64,000 nt of DNA from Micromussa lordhowensis (GCA_964020085.1 OZ026597.1:589901-653900), one strand, 5' to 3'; counted from the first letter of the stretch, positions 51,201-60,692 are shown. The notes: generated by a model from the letters alone, not told the origin. Made by a program: numbers and translations.

Positions 51201-51643
51201 ATTACAAAGACACGGAGAAGGTTTTTGTTTGAAAGAAGAAGAAAAACAGAGCGAAATAAAAAAATGTTCACCGGCCACGAGTCGAGCCCTCGAGTGTCAC
51301 AACAAAACTAATTTGAATCAACTATGTCCAGCGCTTATCCAGTTGAGCTAACGAAGCAGCAGTGAGAAATCATTGTGTTATAGTGACTTCATCCTTTAGC
51401 CAAACAAAAGGTTTCTTTGTTTTCCGTTTAACAATAGATCTCCAAAAGATGCCGCTTGGAAAACTGAGTCAGTTTTGCACACGTTATTTCTAGACAACGA
51501 AGAGAGACCTTGTGAAACAAACTTCAGAGCAATGTTTCTCAGGTAAAACGAAGTCCGCATGCCAAAATGCAGCTACTTTTGACAAAAAAATTTTTTTCAC
51601 CCAAATCGTCACTTACGCCTGTTTTGCACCAAGCCATTCAATT

Positions 51644-51745
51644 GCTTTATTATATTTTCTTTGCTCAAACTTTTAAACCCACTCACAGCCATTTCGCTCT
51701 TTGTTAAAGTAACACAGCCTCGTTCCCAGGTTTTCTTGCTCAATG

Positions 51746-51777
<32 letters not shown>

Positions 51778-52181
51778 TGTCATTTTTGACGTCAATGGTT
51801 CAGTAATCTGCAGAGGGCTGCACTTTTGACGTCATCGGTTGAATATGGTTATGGTGATTTATGCTTGTGGTTTTAACCAATCAGAAACGGGGATATATTT
51901 TGAATGAAATAATCAATAAACTTCTTTTCCATTATACACACTTACAAAGACACTCCAAAAGAGTATCTAGACAAAACCTACACTAGAGTTACAAGATCCA
52001 ATATTTCTGAGTGAAAAAAGAAAAAAAGTAACAACTAGGCTCTCAGCAGGGGTGAAAACCCTTACCGTCAAGAGATTCTGCGAGGCATCTTCAAGACATG
52101 ATCTTCCATTAATATCACACCTATTATACGTTTGAGTGTCGTCACACTCTCATTTCAAATTATTTTCTCTGATATGCTTAC
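51644..52181. other. Array right flank and DUF885 downstream intron sequence
   Basis: No DUF885 C-terminal exon found. The stretch includes a 44-bp direct repeat, described separately, and a possible orphan open segment on the minus strand near 52056-52145 ending at a GTAAGG donor-like site. Confidence 0.5.
51740..51835. repeat. 44-bp direct repeat, two copies
   Basis: 51740-51783 and 51792-51835 both read TCAATGGTTCAnTAATCTGC, then AGnGGGCTGCACTTTTGAnG and TCAT, spaced 52 bp apart. Both copies end at or near the palindromic TGACGTCA-type motif. Confidence 0.75.
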
Positions 52182-52409
52182 CTGTCTTGCCTCTCTGAAC
52201 CATAACTGCATGGCAGCCCATCGTTTGGGGCAATATTTTTCTGCACCTGTAAGATTGCTACACCTTTTGTGAGCCTCCTTGTTGGATTCATTCTTAGGGA
52301 TTGGAGCATCATTGAAGAAGCTTTCAGTGGAGTTTAGTTTCTGCCTGAAGAGTGAGACAGCTAGATCACTGTCGTTTGTACCCATCACCTCTTTTGCTAT
52401 TTGCACCAC
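52182..52409 (-). CDS. DUF885 gene exon 4 (last seen)
   Basis: 228 nt = 76 codons in phase 0, acceptor ATTCCAG, donor GTAAGC. Encodes VVQIAKEVMGTNDSDLAVSL… to …AAMQLWFREARQ, typical of the DUF885 middle region. The intact donor implies more exons downstream that I do not find before the array. Confidence 0.85.
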
Positions 52410-55400
52410 CTGGAATAGAATTGAAGAAAGAAACAAGTGGAGTTTACATTTTGTTAAGACTTACATGAAACAAAACAAAAATGCAAACAAACTCTTGAGA
52501 GTGCACAGAATGGACTGGAAATCATCTTTAACCTTTGTAAACAAAAGAATCAGTAATTGCCTCTTTGGGAGACTGAGAATTTCAGTCTGTTTCTAGGAGA
52601 CTCCTGGATAATTAGGGAGACCACAGATCAGCGAGGAGAAAATAATGGTTATTGCTGCCCAGTACATATAAGTGCAGACCATACTGATTGGAAGAACATT
52701 CAATGATTCCTGAGGGATTCAAACCCATGATCTTCAGGTTATAGCACCTGATAAAAAACAGTACCCAATTTACAGGAGACCCCTCAAGGCCTCTTAAAAG
52801 CTGAGCATGGTATTACATGTAGTTCTGAACAGATAACCCAAGTTGGCTTTTGACTCACCATTGGATAAAGCTTGTTTAACTGTGTTTTACCAAGTTTATG
52901 GACTTCAGCGGGTGTCATATCATTGGTGGTGAAGTATGGCATGATCAGTGAATATGAATAAGGACCATTCAGTTTTTCGCCACTTGGCAGCGTCGGATCC
53001 GTTGGCCAGGACCGGTTTTCTTTTCCTTTGTACCAGACATAACTTAGTGGCAAACTTCCTAGTCCACTAGAAACACTGCTTGGAACACAGTAGTCACTGT
53101 ATTCTTCCTCTAAAAACCTGCCAATGCAAATATTGAGAGTGCTTAAGAACAACTCATCAAAGTAACCAAACAAGAAATTGTCATTAGCAAAGAGTAATTG
53201 CCCTAGTTACTAAATAAATTTTGTTGCTTCAGAAGCTAAACAGGGTTTGCTTGGGAGCGTATAAAAATTCCGTCAATAAGATTGGCCACAAAAAAATCCC
53301 CCATCATTTGCATTGTGTAGGCCCTGAAAATATCCATACCTCCCCCATGGAAGGGATTCTTTTAAAGACCCCAACCCCTCTTGAAATTCCAATTAAGCTT
53401 CATACATTTCTTTAAATTTGGTCTCGCAGACCACCACTCCCTCCCCCCTGCCCCCAGGAAATCCCAAGATCCCTTCTGTGGGGATTATGGATATTTTCTG
53501 AAACTGCACCATCATTAAATGCATGCATAGCTACATTGCCTTCCCATGTAGTTTACATCTCACCATGTGTGGGGCTTTAATTATGCTGAGAAGATATACA
53601 TGTACCTTATAAGCTGATGTAGAGGTTCCCCAAGGTAAGTCAAAAGGTAATCCTTGATTGTATCACTGACATTCTTCCCATGTTTTTCCTTCCAAGCTTC
53701 ATCCACTTCCTTTGTTATATTGCTATAGAATTCAGGGTCCAATAATGGCTCCACAAACCACTCCTTCCAAATACCTTAGAACGAAGTAAGTATTAAGAGA
53801 AATTGAATTTTAGTTGACAACTTGTAGCATTTCCAGTCTGGGAATGGAATTCAGCCATGATGAAAGTAAGTGAAACATGTGCACAAGACAGAAGACATGT
53901 AGCTCTACTCAGGGTTCCAAATGCAACCTTGAGGGTTTCACGCTCAAAAGTGTTTTTCTTTGGCTAATTATTCACTAGCTAAGGGTAATTCCAAAGGTGA
54001 GGATACATAAATAAAATGTAGATTTTGTCTCATTTGACAGAAATTAAGTTGAGTATGGTTAATTACCCATACAGTACTGTGTACATAACACGTTCCGTTT
54101 TTTGTTAGAACTCGTAACTTTATCAGCAGTAACAATCAAAACAGCTCAAGTGCTCCACCTAACTAAGCCTAATGATTGTCACACAACTTGCATACTTCTC
54201 AAGTCACATGTTTTGTTTTTGCTTTAGTTTAAATGTTGAGGTTGGAATGCTTCTTTTATCATGTTCCTGCTAACTTTAACCTGAAGTTAAGACTGGTTAA
54301 AGATGATTTCAAGTCCGTACTGCGCAGTCTCAGCACCCTAATGTTTATATTCGATGGAATGCAAATCAATGTTATTTGTTACAAACCACATACCTTCTCT
54401 TTGAGGCCTTTCAAATTCTTTTTCCAACAGCTTCATTGATTTTTACAGCTACAAGGTTGTTTCATCACGTGATAAAAGAAAGAACGAAGCATGAAGCTTT
54501 GACTGCTTCGTATTCACAATGGCGGCTGTTTTGAAACTTTGAATTTACTTCACGTAAGTAGTTGCAAAAAGATTAAATTTTGTGATTTCTCACATGATTC
54601 AAAACAAAAATGCAGACACTCTTGAGAGTGCGCAGTACAGACTGGACATCATCTTTAAGGGTTTTTATTCTTTTTGTTCAAACTGCATTGTTTAGTTTTT
54701 GTATGACAAGAGTTAAGAAGCATTTGCATAATCAAATCAAAACATTGAAATCGAATAATTGAATCAAAAGGTTTGATTCATTTATTCCACGTCCCTATTC
54801 CATAATTAGGGATGGGTGTTAAAATGTAACACTTTAATAATTGCAAAACCCCGCTAAATTCATTAATAATAACAGAAGAGACTTACCTAATCAACCATTT
54901 GCAATCGTTAATAAACTAATTTGTTTACCGGCATGAGCTATTTAATTACATTAACTCTATACACAAAGGTCCGTATTTACATTTCAACCCGGCGATAACA
55001 AAGAATGCATTTTTATAATTAATGATATTTTAAACTGAAATCGAATACTCGTAGAACAAAGTTCCTCAGTCGACTTTAACAAAATAAAAACTGTTTGGTC
55101 AAGATTGCCCCATAATAGATGTTTAAGCTAACAGGTCAAGAAAGGTGACTTGCGAATTCTATTCTGTAAACTCCGTAAGAAACAAGATATCAAGCAGATT
55201 TGCTCGCTGACGCGAAACTTAATACTAATATCCGAACATGCTTACCTGTTTCATTGTAGAGTGACACATTCAAGTATTTTCTTTTCACCGAATCTACGCC
55301 AGCAATACATTCCTCTACACTACGAACCATCCCTTTGCGAATTCCCATCTTCATATTTTCGATGTACTGCAAGATTCCGAGCTTATGCGTCTCAAATTTC

Positions 55401-56134
55401 TTTCTGATGTGTTCCACGTCGTTAGCGTTGAAGGGCTTATGATAAATCATCCCGTTGTAGAAATCATAACCGTGATAGCAAATTGGCTGCCAGCAAAATA
55501 GGTTTGGCCCCATCATCCAATCTCCGGCATAATAGTTCACATCGTAGGGCTGACCGAACATGTGTTGAAGATAGTGCTTCACCTGAGCTAAAGATTTTCT
55601 TTCCCGCGGCTTCAAGGCATTCATGTTTACCTCTTTCGACATGATTTCTTTGAGTAGAGCCCACGAAATGTCCGTACGGTTCTTGATCACGGAGGGTGTC
55701 GGATCATAAGCTACATATTCGCTCTTAGTTCGTTCAGCACGTTCCAGTATGTCATCAATGTCGGGATGAAATGGAACGCTGAACGGGTGTAGCGTGTAGT
55801 AAGTTTCTTTCACTCTGTCGACAAATTCGTCCAGGCCAATTCGTTTCGCTTCGGCTGAAGACTCGCACCGTTTGGATGTTTTGTAGGATGGAGAGCTGGT
55901 AGAACCACTTCCTTCACCATTGTCTAATTCGTCATTCGAGCATTTCTTGGCCGCCGAGCTGGCCATTGCGAGCAAAACGATTCCCACTATAACAAGCACG
56001 ACTCCAACTGCAATGAGCACAAGAAGTGCAATCCGCTCTCCCGTAATCCATGATCTCTCATACCTGTGCCTTACTTTTAACTCAACTTCTTCCATAAGCA
56101 TACCATTATCCGCATCTTTCGCGCCGGAGGCCAT
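52182..56134 (-). CDS. DUF885 family type II membrane protein (four exons, 3' incomplete)
   Basis: Exons 56134-55246, 53774-53606, 53117-52859 and 52409-52182 join in frame (889+169+259+228 nt = 515 codons), each junction GT-AG. The start is the ATG at 56132-56134 in good Kozak context (AAAATGG); the frame stays open further upstream but has no ATG. Residues 1-34 are cytosolic and charged; about 35-57 (IALLVLIAVGVVLVIVGIVL) form one membrane span; the rest is extracellular by inference, with many N-glycosylation sequons (NRTD, NVSL, NETG, NITK, NVSD, NSTE, NLTG). Exon 3 carries the DUF885 signature block (TTNDMTPAEVHKLGKTQLNKLYPM). DUF885 proteins are putative metallopeptidase-like enzymes whose C-terminal half holds an HE..PGH-type motif; that half is not in the window. 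Confidence 0.85.
52467..52531. repeat. Solo end of the 362-bp MITE in DUF885 intron 3
   Basis: Matches 54594-54658 (AAACAAAAATGC…CTCTTGAGAGTGC…CAGA…ACTGGA…ATCATCTTTAA) with few changes. A fragment or solo terminus of the element at 54297-54658. Confidence 0.65.
52859..53117 (-). CDS. DUF885 gene exon 3 (signature block)
   Basis: 259 nt, acceptor TTGGCAG, donor GTGAGT. Encodes (R)FLEEEYSDYC… through the TT-x-D-MTPAEVHKLG block characteristic of DUF885, ending in …NKLYPM. Confidence 0.87.
53325..53498. repeat. Inverted-repeat element in DUF885 intron 2
   Basis: Ends pair as AAAATATCCATACCTCCCCC…GAAGGGAT and, reverse-complemented, AAAATATCCATAATCCCCAC…GAAGGGAT. A ~175-bp MITE-like hairpin; no clear target duplication identified. 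Confidence 0.6.
53606..53774 (-). CDS. DUF885 gene exon 2
   Basis: 169 nt between an acceptor (TTCTAAG) and a donor (GTACAT). Encodes (G)IWKEWFVEPLLDPEFYSNI… to …LLTYLGEPLHQLI(R), phases matching exons 1 and 3. It is shorter than 60 codons and was found by following the reading frame. Confidence 0.82.
54297..54658. mobile_element. 362-bp MITE in DUF885 intron 1
   Basis: Terminal inverted repeats of about 35 bp: left TTAAAGATGATTTCAAGTCC, then GTACTGCGCAGTCTC; right reads the same inverted with small changes. The right terminus recurs at 52467-52531. Confidence 0.7.
55246..56134 (-). CDS. DUF885 gene exon 1 (cytosolic tail, membrane anchor, N-terminal domain)
   Basis: 296 codons plus one base. 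Begins MASGAKDADNG, contains the single membrane span, then DUF885 N-terminal sequence (…YYTLHPFSVPFHPD…, …VKHYLQHMFGQPYDVNYY…). Ends NET-G at the donor GTAAGC (55245-55240). Confidence 0.88.
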
Positions 56135-56332
56135 TTTACAGATAAGTAAATACAAGTGAAAATAGTTTCGCAGGGAAGTGTAGCCCGCGGAAGAGCGGGG
56201 CGAGAAGTAATCCCGGCTCGCGGGCACCTGCGGGTTTTCGGCGGGTTGCGCGCGAAAAAGTTCAATTCAAGTAAAATGTCATACCAGAACGTTCAAGTGA
56301 CGCTGTTCTACCCCAACCCCGCACTCGGTGAG
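56135..56332. promoter_or_regulatory. DUF885 5' region
   Basis: About 200 bp, CG-richer than its surroundings, between the DUF885 start codon and the foldback element. It presumably holds the 5' UTR and core promoter. No TATA box recognised. Confidence 0.35.
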
Positions 56333-56459
56333 CTATGGCAAGCCGTTTGTAGCAAAATTTAATCCTTGTAATATATGTTTAATCTTTTAAATAATGGTTC
56401 TATTTAAAGAATAAAAATGCCTTCAATTCAATCGTAAATATAATTTTTGGTTCAATTCA

Positions 56460-56652
56460 ATCTTTTGATTTTTATGATTCAATCCAATGCCCGGAATATT
56501 GATTCAATCCAATACCTCATATATTGATTCAATTCAATACTTGGAATATTGATTCAATCCAGTACTTGGAATATTGATTCAATCCAATAACTCGAATACT
56601 GATTCAATCCAATACTTGAAATATTGATTCAATGCAATACTTGAAATATTGA
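56460..56652. repeat. 25-bp subterminal repeats, left arm of foldback element
   Basis: About eight imperfect copies of TTGATTCAATCCAATACTTG-AATA. The array resumes at 56905-56940 beyond the 243-bp insertion and has an inverted counterpart at about 60362-60550. Confidence 0.8.
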
Positions 56653-56661
56653 TTCAATGCA

Positions 56662-56904
56662 CGGCAGGTATGTTTTGCAGGTTGCAGGTTGCAGGTTGCA
56701 GGTTGAAACAACTTGTTTATTTGAGTCAAAGTCGAATAAACCCCAATATAGAGGCTAACCGCAAGCAACCTAAGCTAATTTAGGCTAACCGGAGCGCTAT
56801 TCAGGCTAACCGAAGTGCTAAGTAGACTCACTCAGACTTAAAAGTCCATTTTTCAACCTGCAACCTGCAACCTGCAACCTGCAACCTGCAAAACATACCT
56901 GCCC
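56662..56904. mobile_element. 243-bp MITE with 9-bp TSD and 7-bp repeats
   Basis: Inserted in the left foldback arm with a perfect 9-bp duplication TTCAATGCA (56653-56661, 56905-56913); the right arm has the empty site. Ends are GGCAGGTATGTTTTGCAGGT inverted, each followed by four or five tandem GGTTGCA heptamers. The middle has three or four AGGCTAACCG-containing repeats. A 9-bp duplication suggests a Mutator-like element. Confidence 0.85.
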
Positions 56905-57000
56905 TTCAATGCAATACTTGAAATATTGATTCAATCTTCCTGGGCCGAGCGCGGCCAACAGGAACGAGAGTGACTGAGCGCAAGAGAGCAAGTGAAAAAC

Positions 57001-57345
57001 ATGGCGGGCGAAGAACGATTTGATTTAGAAGTCTTGCTGAAGTGGATAAAAACTGAAATACTTTTTGAGAATTTTGACTCAGAAGCTTTACAAGGTCACG
57101 CCGAAGTTCCAAGTCACTTCAATCCGTCTGTTGGCCACCTCGTTCCATCAATTAGTCACTTCGTTCCAAAGAAAAGTCACTTCGTTCCAAAGGTAAACAA
57201 AGCTAGATTTTTCCGAAAATTTGAAGCTAAGGAATGCTTGGTTTGTGTTGAGTGTTCTTCGTACAAGATTCATACAATTCTTTCGATCGCTCTCGGATAT
57301 GATGCGAAAATTAAAACACGTTTATTGGCTTTTCTACGCGAGTAA
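57001..57345 (+). CDS. Foldback-element ORF, left arm copy (unknown)
   Basis: 114 codons from ATG 57001 (MAGEERFDLEVLLKWIKTEI…). It contains short internal repeats of (S/G)H(F/L)VP and a CLVCVEC segment. No family recognised. A near-identical copy exists in the right arm (minus strand, 59953-60297), differing by Asp/Glu at residue 8 and Leu/Gln at residue 13 only. A donor-like GTAAAC at 57192 could mean it is the first exon of an element gene. It could also be a captured host exon. Confidence 0.35.
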   Translation: MAGEERFDLEVLLKWIKTEILFENFDSEALQGHAEVPSHFNPSVGHLVPSISHFVPKKSHFVPKVNKARFFRKFEAKECLVCVECSSYKIHTILSIALGYDAKIKTRLLAFLRE

Positions 57346-57571
57346 ACCAGAAGTTTGTGTTAAACCGACTTCAGATGTGTATCCAACCGACTTTTATGTA
57401 TATCGAAACGACTTCGATTCATAAGGAAACGATCGCGAGGTGATTATTCTTTCGAACGACGTGACTCATAAGGTGGCTGAAAACAGTTTCCACACTTAGA
57501 TTTTGATGGGTCGTTACAACCACTCTTTATCACCTGATGCTACGAACATGGTTTCAAATTGACCGCTGATA

Positions 57572-57805
57572 ATGACTCAAAAGTCAAATTCTAAAGTAAA
57601 ATCCCTCCAAGAAGAGAACGACTGTCTAAAGAAAGCAATAGAAAGCCTGAAGGATGAATTTGGACGGATCGCAACCGCGCCAAAGTCTCATGAATCCTCT
57701 TGCGGCAGCCATAAGCCGCATCCTAAAGTGGAAAAATCTCTGGAATTTATTGTGGCATGTGTGCGAGCAGAGGACGCTGCTATATATATTTCTGTGAGAA
57801 AATAA
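57572..57805 (+). CDS. Short coiled-coil ORF in foldback element (doubtful)
   Basis: 77 codons from ATG 57572. Residues 8-33 (KVKSLQEENDCLKKAIESLK…) look like a coiled coil with leucines at heptad spacing, followed by …KVEKSLEFIVACVRAED. It lies in the left inner segment that has no counterpart in the right arm. Such coiled-coil pieces occur in retroelement ORF1-type proteins of invertebrates; that link is inference. Probably a fragment. Confidence 0.25.
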   Translation: MTQKSNSKVKSLQEENDCLKKAIESLKDEFGRIATAPKSHESSCGSHKPHPKVEKSLEFIVACVRAEDAAIYISVRK

Positions 57806-58202
57806 AATGAAAAAAATGAAATGAAAACAAATGATAAGCATGATAAGACGCAACTTTTGGCAAGGTTTCAAAGAATTCTGTAGGTGGGGTTCAGAGCCAC
57901 CTTAAGTTTTCGAAAAGTTTAGGTGGCTCTAAACCTTGGCTCAATTTCCAGCCGTTTTTTTTGCCCCACACCACAGTTGAGAGGAGGATCAACAACCGGA
58001 CTCCCAAAACGGTTGGAAATCAAGCCTACTCGCAACCTCGTTCCCAGGGTCTCTCATCTTACCGCCTGGGGCGAGCGAGGAGAGACCCTGGTTGGGTCTG
58101 GTCACGTGCTACTTTCACAATTGAGAACATCAGGGAGGGGTCCTCTGTAATTGAGTTTGTCGGATTGAGCTTTGTCGCGCTGCGACCGCCATACAGCCCG
58201 CG

Positions 58203-58442
58203 ATGTTTAACAGTAGCCTTCGGGCCAAAACTTCGAAAAGTATCTATTCCGACGTTTATCTCAAGGTTAAGCAGGTCTGTCTCGACACAATTTACCGTGG
58301 TCTTGATGTTGTTGCCGTCGTACCCTTTGGATTTATGGAAAGTCGGTCATACTTCAACTGTGCACGTCGAGCAGCGCAATTTTATTCCGAAGTGATAATT
58401 ATTAACTGTTGTTTCTCCTTTGAATGCGCGCGATCAGATTGA
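58203..58442 (+). pseudogene. RecQ-like helicase N-terminal remnant
   Basis: 79 codons from ATG 58203. Residues ~22-50 (KVKQVCLDTIYRGLDVVAVV-PFGFMES) resemble the helicase Q/Walker A region, usually …QxxCLxxIxxGxDVVAVxPTGxGKS. The Walker A lysine and threonine positions are replaced (PFGFMES for PTGxGKS), so no ATPase activity is possible. Only this short segment remains. Its position inside a TIR element suggests a captured or element-borne helicase fragment. Confidence 0.4.
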
Positions 58443-59437
58443 TCGAAAAGCTACGGTAGTCTGACTGGAAAAGCTGGGCAAAGATAAATATGATATTGTG
58501 ATTAAAGACGCAATACACTGTACTTGCAAACAGTTCTTGTCTGAATAGCCGGGTCCGGCGTCACAACATAGAAACGAATGCAAATAAGCAATTTTTTTGC
58601 ATGGAATATATTAATCTTTCTCCCTGGAGAGCCAATGCTTAGAACCTTAAATCATATCTTACAATAGAAACGAGCAAAAACAAAGTATAAGCACATGGTA
58701 AATTACAGAGGTGTCAAACTCTGTGAAGCGACGTGCAGTTAACAGCCGAAACCATTGAGACCTATGACCATTGGAGTCTTGTTATGTTGTAGGCCCATCA
58801 CGTACGTTGATTTATAATATAGGACACAATAAAAACTGCATTTTTCTTTTTCTAGCCTCCTTTCGGCCGAATATAAATCCATTTTATCAGCAACGATGGC
58901 GAAAAGCAGATCTCGACGAATCAGCCATCCTCTTCGTGCTCTGCAAAGTTCAGCGCGCCGATCGACGGCGCAGCGGCGACACTTCATCCTTCAGTAAATC
59001 TTTTCACCGACTCGCTCCTTTCGAAGTGACTTCGGCTTTCGGTGATAAAGGCCCTGAATATTCTAAAATTATTCTATCACCGCTCGCAAAACCTCCATAG
59101 TAGACGTGGTTTTGATTCAATCCGCGGTAAAGATGACTCCAAGACCTTCCATACACAGCTTTGACTGCGGCGTGTAATTATTCTTTTGCCTTCTTGAGGA
59201 TATTTTTACAATATCTAACGTTCCTAACTGAACCAGACCACACAACCTACAGCAACTTGGATTTCCATTATCAGATGATGGATAAGTTTTGGTCGGAGTT
59301 TGCAAAAATCACCGCCGTTCCTGGTTTATTTTGGTGACAACATATTCCGCACTCCCGTAGGCTAAGTATAGACAAAATTCCTACTAGAGCACCCCTCCCT
59401 TTAACAATTTAATTGTAACCTCCCAGATTCTGGGAGA
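58443..59437. other. Interior of nested TIR element, no recognised gene
   Basis: Overlapping short ORFs on both strands (58739-59100) have no recognisable domains. The GC-richer stretch 58850-59100 may be captured genic sequence. Confidence 0.35.
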
Positions 59438-59522
59438 CACGTGACCAGACCCAACCAGGGTCTCTTCTCGCTCGCCTTAGGCGGTAAGATGAGAGACCCT
59501 GGGAACGAGGTTGGCCTACTCG

Positions 59523-59740
59523 AGCTCTGAGCCCCACGTACTGAATTTTTTGGACTTTGCCAAAAGTCGCATCTTATCATGCTTATCAAAAGTTGATAAG
59601 AAAAAAAAAATCATTATTTTTGAATAATAAGCCCCTGAGGCAGTAATTAAGGGTGTTTTTAGGAGGCCATTATGTTGCTATGGTAACCTATTGTGTTACA
59701 ACAATGGTAACAACGTGTTTACCAATGGTTAGGCAGTGTT
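59523..59740. other. Inner right arm of foldback element
   Basis: 59523-59590 is the inverted counterpart of 57832-57900. The next 150 bp have no counterpart in the left arm and no recognised feature. Confidence 0.5.
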
Positions 59741-59952
59741 TTGAAACCATGTTTGTAGCATCAGGTGATAAAGAGTGGTTGTAACGACCCATCAAAATCT
59801 AAGTGTGGAAACTGTTTTCAGCCACCTTATGAGTCACGTCGTTCGAAAGAATAATCACCTCGCGATCGTTTCCTTATGAATCGAAGTCGTTTCGATATAC
59901 ATAAAAGTCGGTTGGATACACATCTGAAGTCGGTTTAACACAAACTTCTGGT

Positions 59953-60297
59953 TTACTCGCGTAGAAAAGCCAATAAACGTGTTTTAATTTTCGCATCATA
60001 TCCGAGAGCGATCGAAAGAATTGTATGAATCTTGTACGAAGAACACTCAACACAAACCAAGCATTCCTTAGCTTCGAATTTTCGGAAAAATCTAGCTTTG
60101 TTTACCTTTGGAACGAAGTGACTTTTCTTTGGAACGAAGTGACTAATTGATGGAACGAGGTGGCCAACAGATGGATTGAAGTGACTTGGAACTTCGGCGT
60201 GACCTTGTAAAGCTTCTGAGTCAAAATTCTCAAAAAGTATTTCAGTTTTTATCCACTTCTGCAAGACTTCTAACTCAAATCGTTCTTCGCCCGCCAT
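59953..60297 (-). CDS. Foldback-element ORF, right arm copy (unknown)
   Basis: Mirror copy of 57001-57345, 114 codons from the ATG at 60295-60297, with only two amino-acid differences noted. Both copies are uninterrupted although the arms differ elsewhere. This could reflect constraint or recent gene conversion between arms. Confidence 0.35.
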   Translation of the reverse strand: MAGEERFELEVLQKWIKTEILFENFDSEALQGHAEVPSHFNPSVGHLVPSISHFVPKKSHFVPKVNKARFFRKFEAKECLVCVECSSYKIHTILSIALGYDAKIKTRLLAFLRE

Positions 60298-60361
60298 GTT
60301 TTTCACTTGCTCTCTTGCGCTCAGTCACTCTCGTTCCTGTTGGCCGCGCTCGGCCCAGGAA

Positions 60362-60550
60362 GATTGAATCAATATTTCAAGTATTGCATTGAATCAATAT
60401 TTCAAGTATTGCATTGAATCAATATTTCAAGTATTGCATTGAATCAATATTCGAGGTATTGGATTGGATCAATATTCGAAGTATTGAATTGAATCAATAT
60501 ATGAGGTATTGGATTGAATCAATATTCCGGGCATTGGATTGAATCATAAA
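60362..60550. repeat. 25-bp subterminal repeats, right arm of foldback element
   Basis: Inverted counterpart of 56460-56940: tandem TTGAATCAATATTTCAAGTA-TTGCA units, uninterrupted here. Confidence 0.8.
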
Positions 60551-60692
60551 AATCAAAAGATTGAATTGAACCAAAAATTATATTAACGATTGAATTGAAG
60601 GCATTTTTATTCTTTAAATAGAACCATTATTTAAAAGATTAAACATATATTACAAGGATTAAATTTTGCTACAAACGGCTTGCCATAGTGAG

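Larger units (their letters stand above)
6414..51643 (+). repeat. Tandem array: 17 units of a 2,399-bp TIR element
   Basis: Head-to-tail units start at 6414, 8813, 11212, 13611, 20491, 22890, 25289, 27688, 30087, 32486, 34885, 37284, 39683, 42082, 44481, 46880 and 49279. Every interval is exactly 2,399 bp, except unit 4, which is longer by 4,481 bp (a 4,478-bp CACTA element plus a 3-bp duplication). Each unit is a 2,365-bp TIR element plus a 34-bp AT-rich spacer; the last unit ends at its TIR. Differences noticed by eye are single bases: 24195, 30894, 31352, 32461, 42131, and one G-to-A shared by units 15 and 16 (45279, 47678). Short ORFs recurring in each unit mostly begin at GTG or TTG and are not credible genes. 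No transposase is encoded. Confidence 0.97.
58033..59513. mobile_element. 1,481-bp TIR element with 9-bp TSD, nested in the foldback centre
   Basis: Terminal inverted repeats of ~75-80 bp start CAACCTCGTTCCCAGGGTCT (left 58033-58108, right 59438-59513), each itself able to fold through GGGTCTCTC/GAGAGACCC. It is flanked by a perfect 9-bp duplication GCCTACTCG (58024-58032, 59514-59522), as in Mutator-like elements. The interior holds a decayed helicase-like ORF and unrecognised sequence. Confidence 0.85.
56333..60688. mobile_element. 4.36-kb foldback (long-TIR) element
   Basis: The ends are exact inverted repeats starting CTATGGCAAGCCGTTTGTAGC, flanked by a 4-bp direct repeat TGAG (56329-56332, 60689-60692). 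The arms stay recognisably inverted for over 1 kb: 56333-57560 against 59740-60688, and again 57832-57900 against 59523-59590. Each arm holds a block of ~25-bp repeats (TTGATTCAATCCAATACTTG-like) near its outer end and a 114-codon ORF. The left arm carries a 243-bp insertion and the centre a 1,481-bp insertion. The element sits between two divergent genes. The superfamily is not certain. Confidence 0.85.

Noticed and set aside
52056..52145. Open minus-strand stretch (…CDINGRSCLEDASQNLLT) ending at a GTAAGG donor-like site
   Set aside because: Considered as DUF885 exon 5, but the intron before it would be only about 36 bp and the sequence does not resemble DUF885.
53236..53265. AAGCTAAACAGGGTTTGCTTGG resembles an internal piece of 5S rRNA
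   Set aside because: Only ~20 bp match loosely and the surrounding sequence does not fit 5S rRNA.
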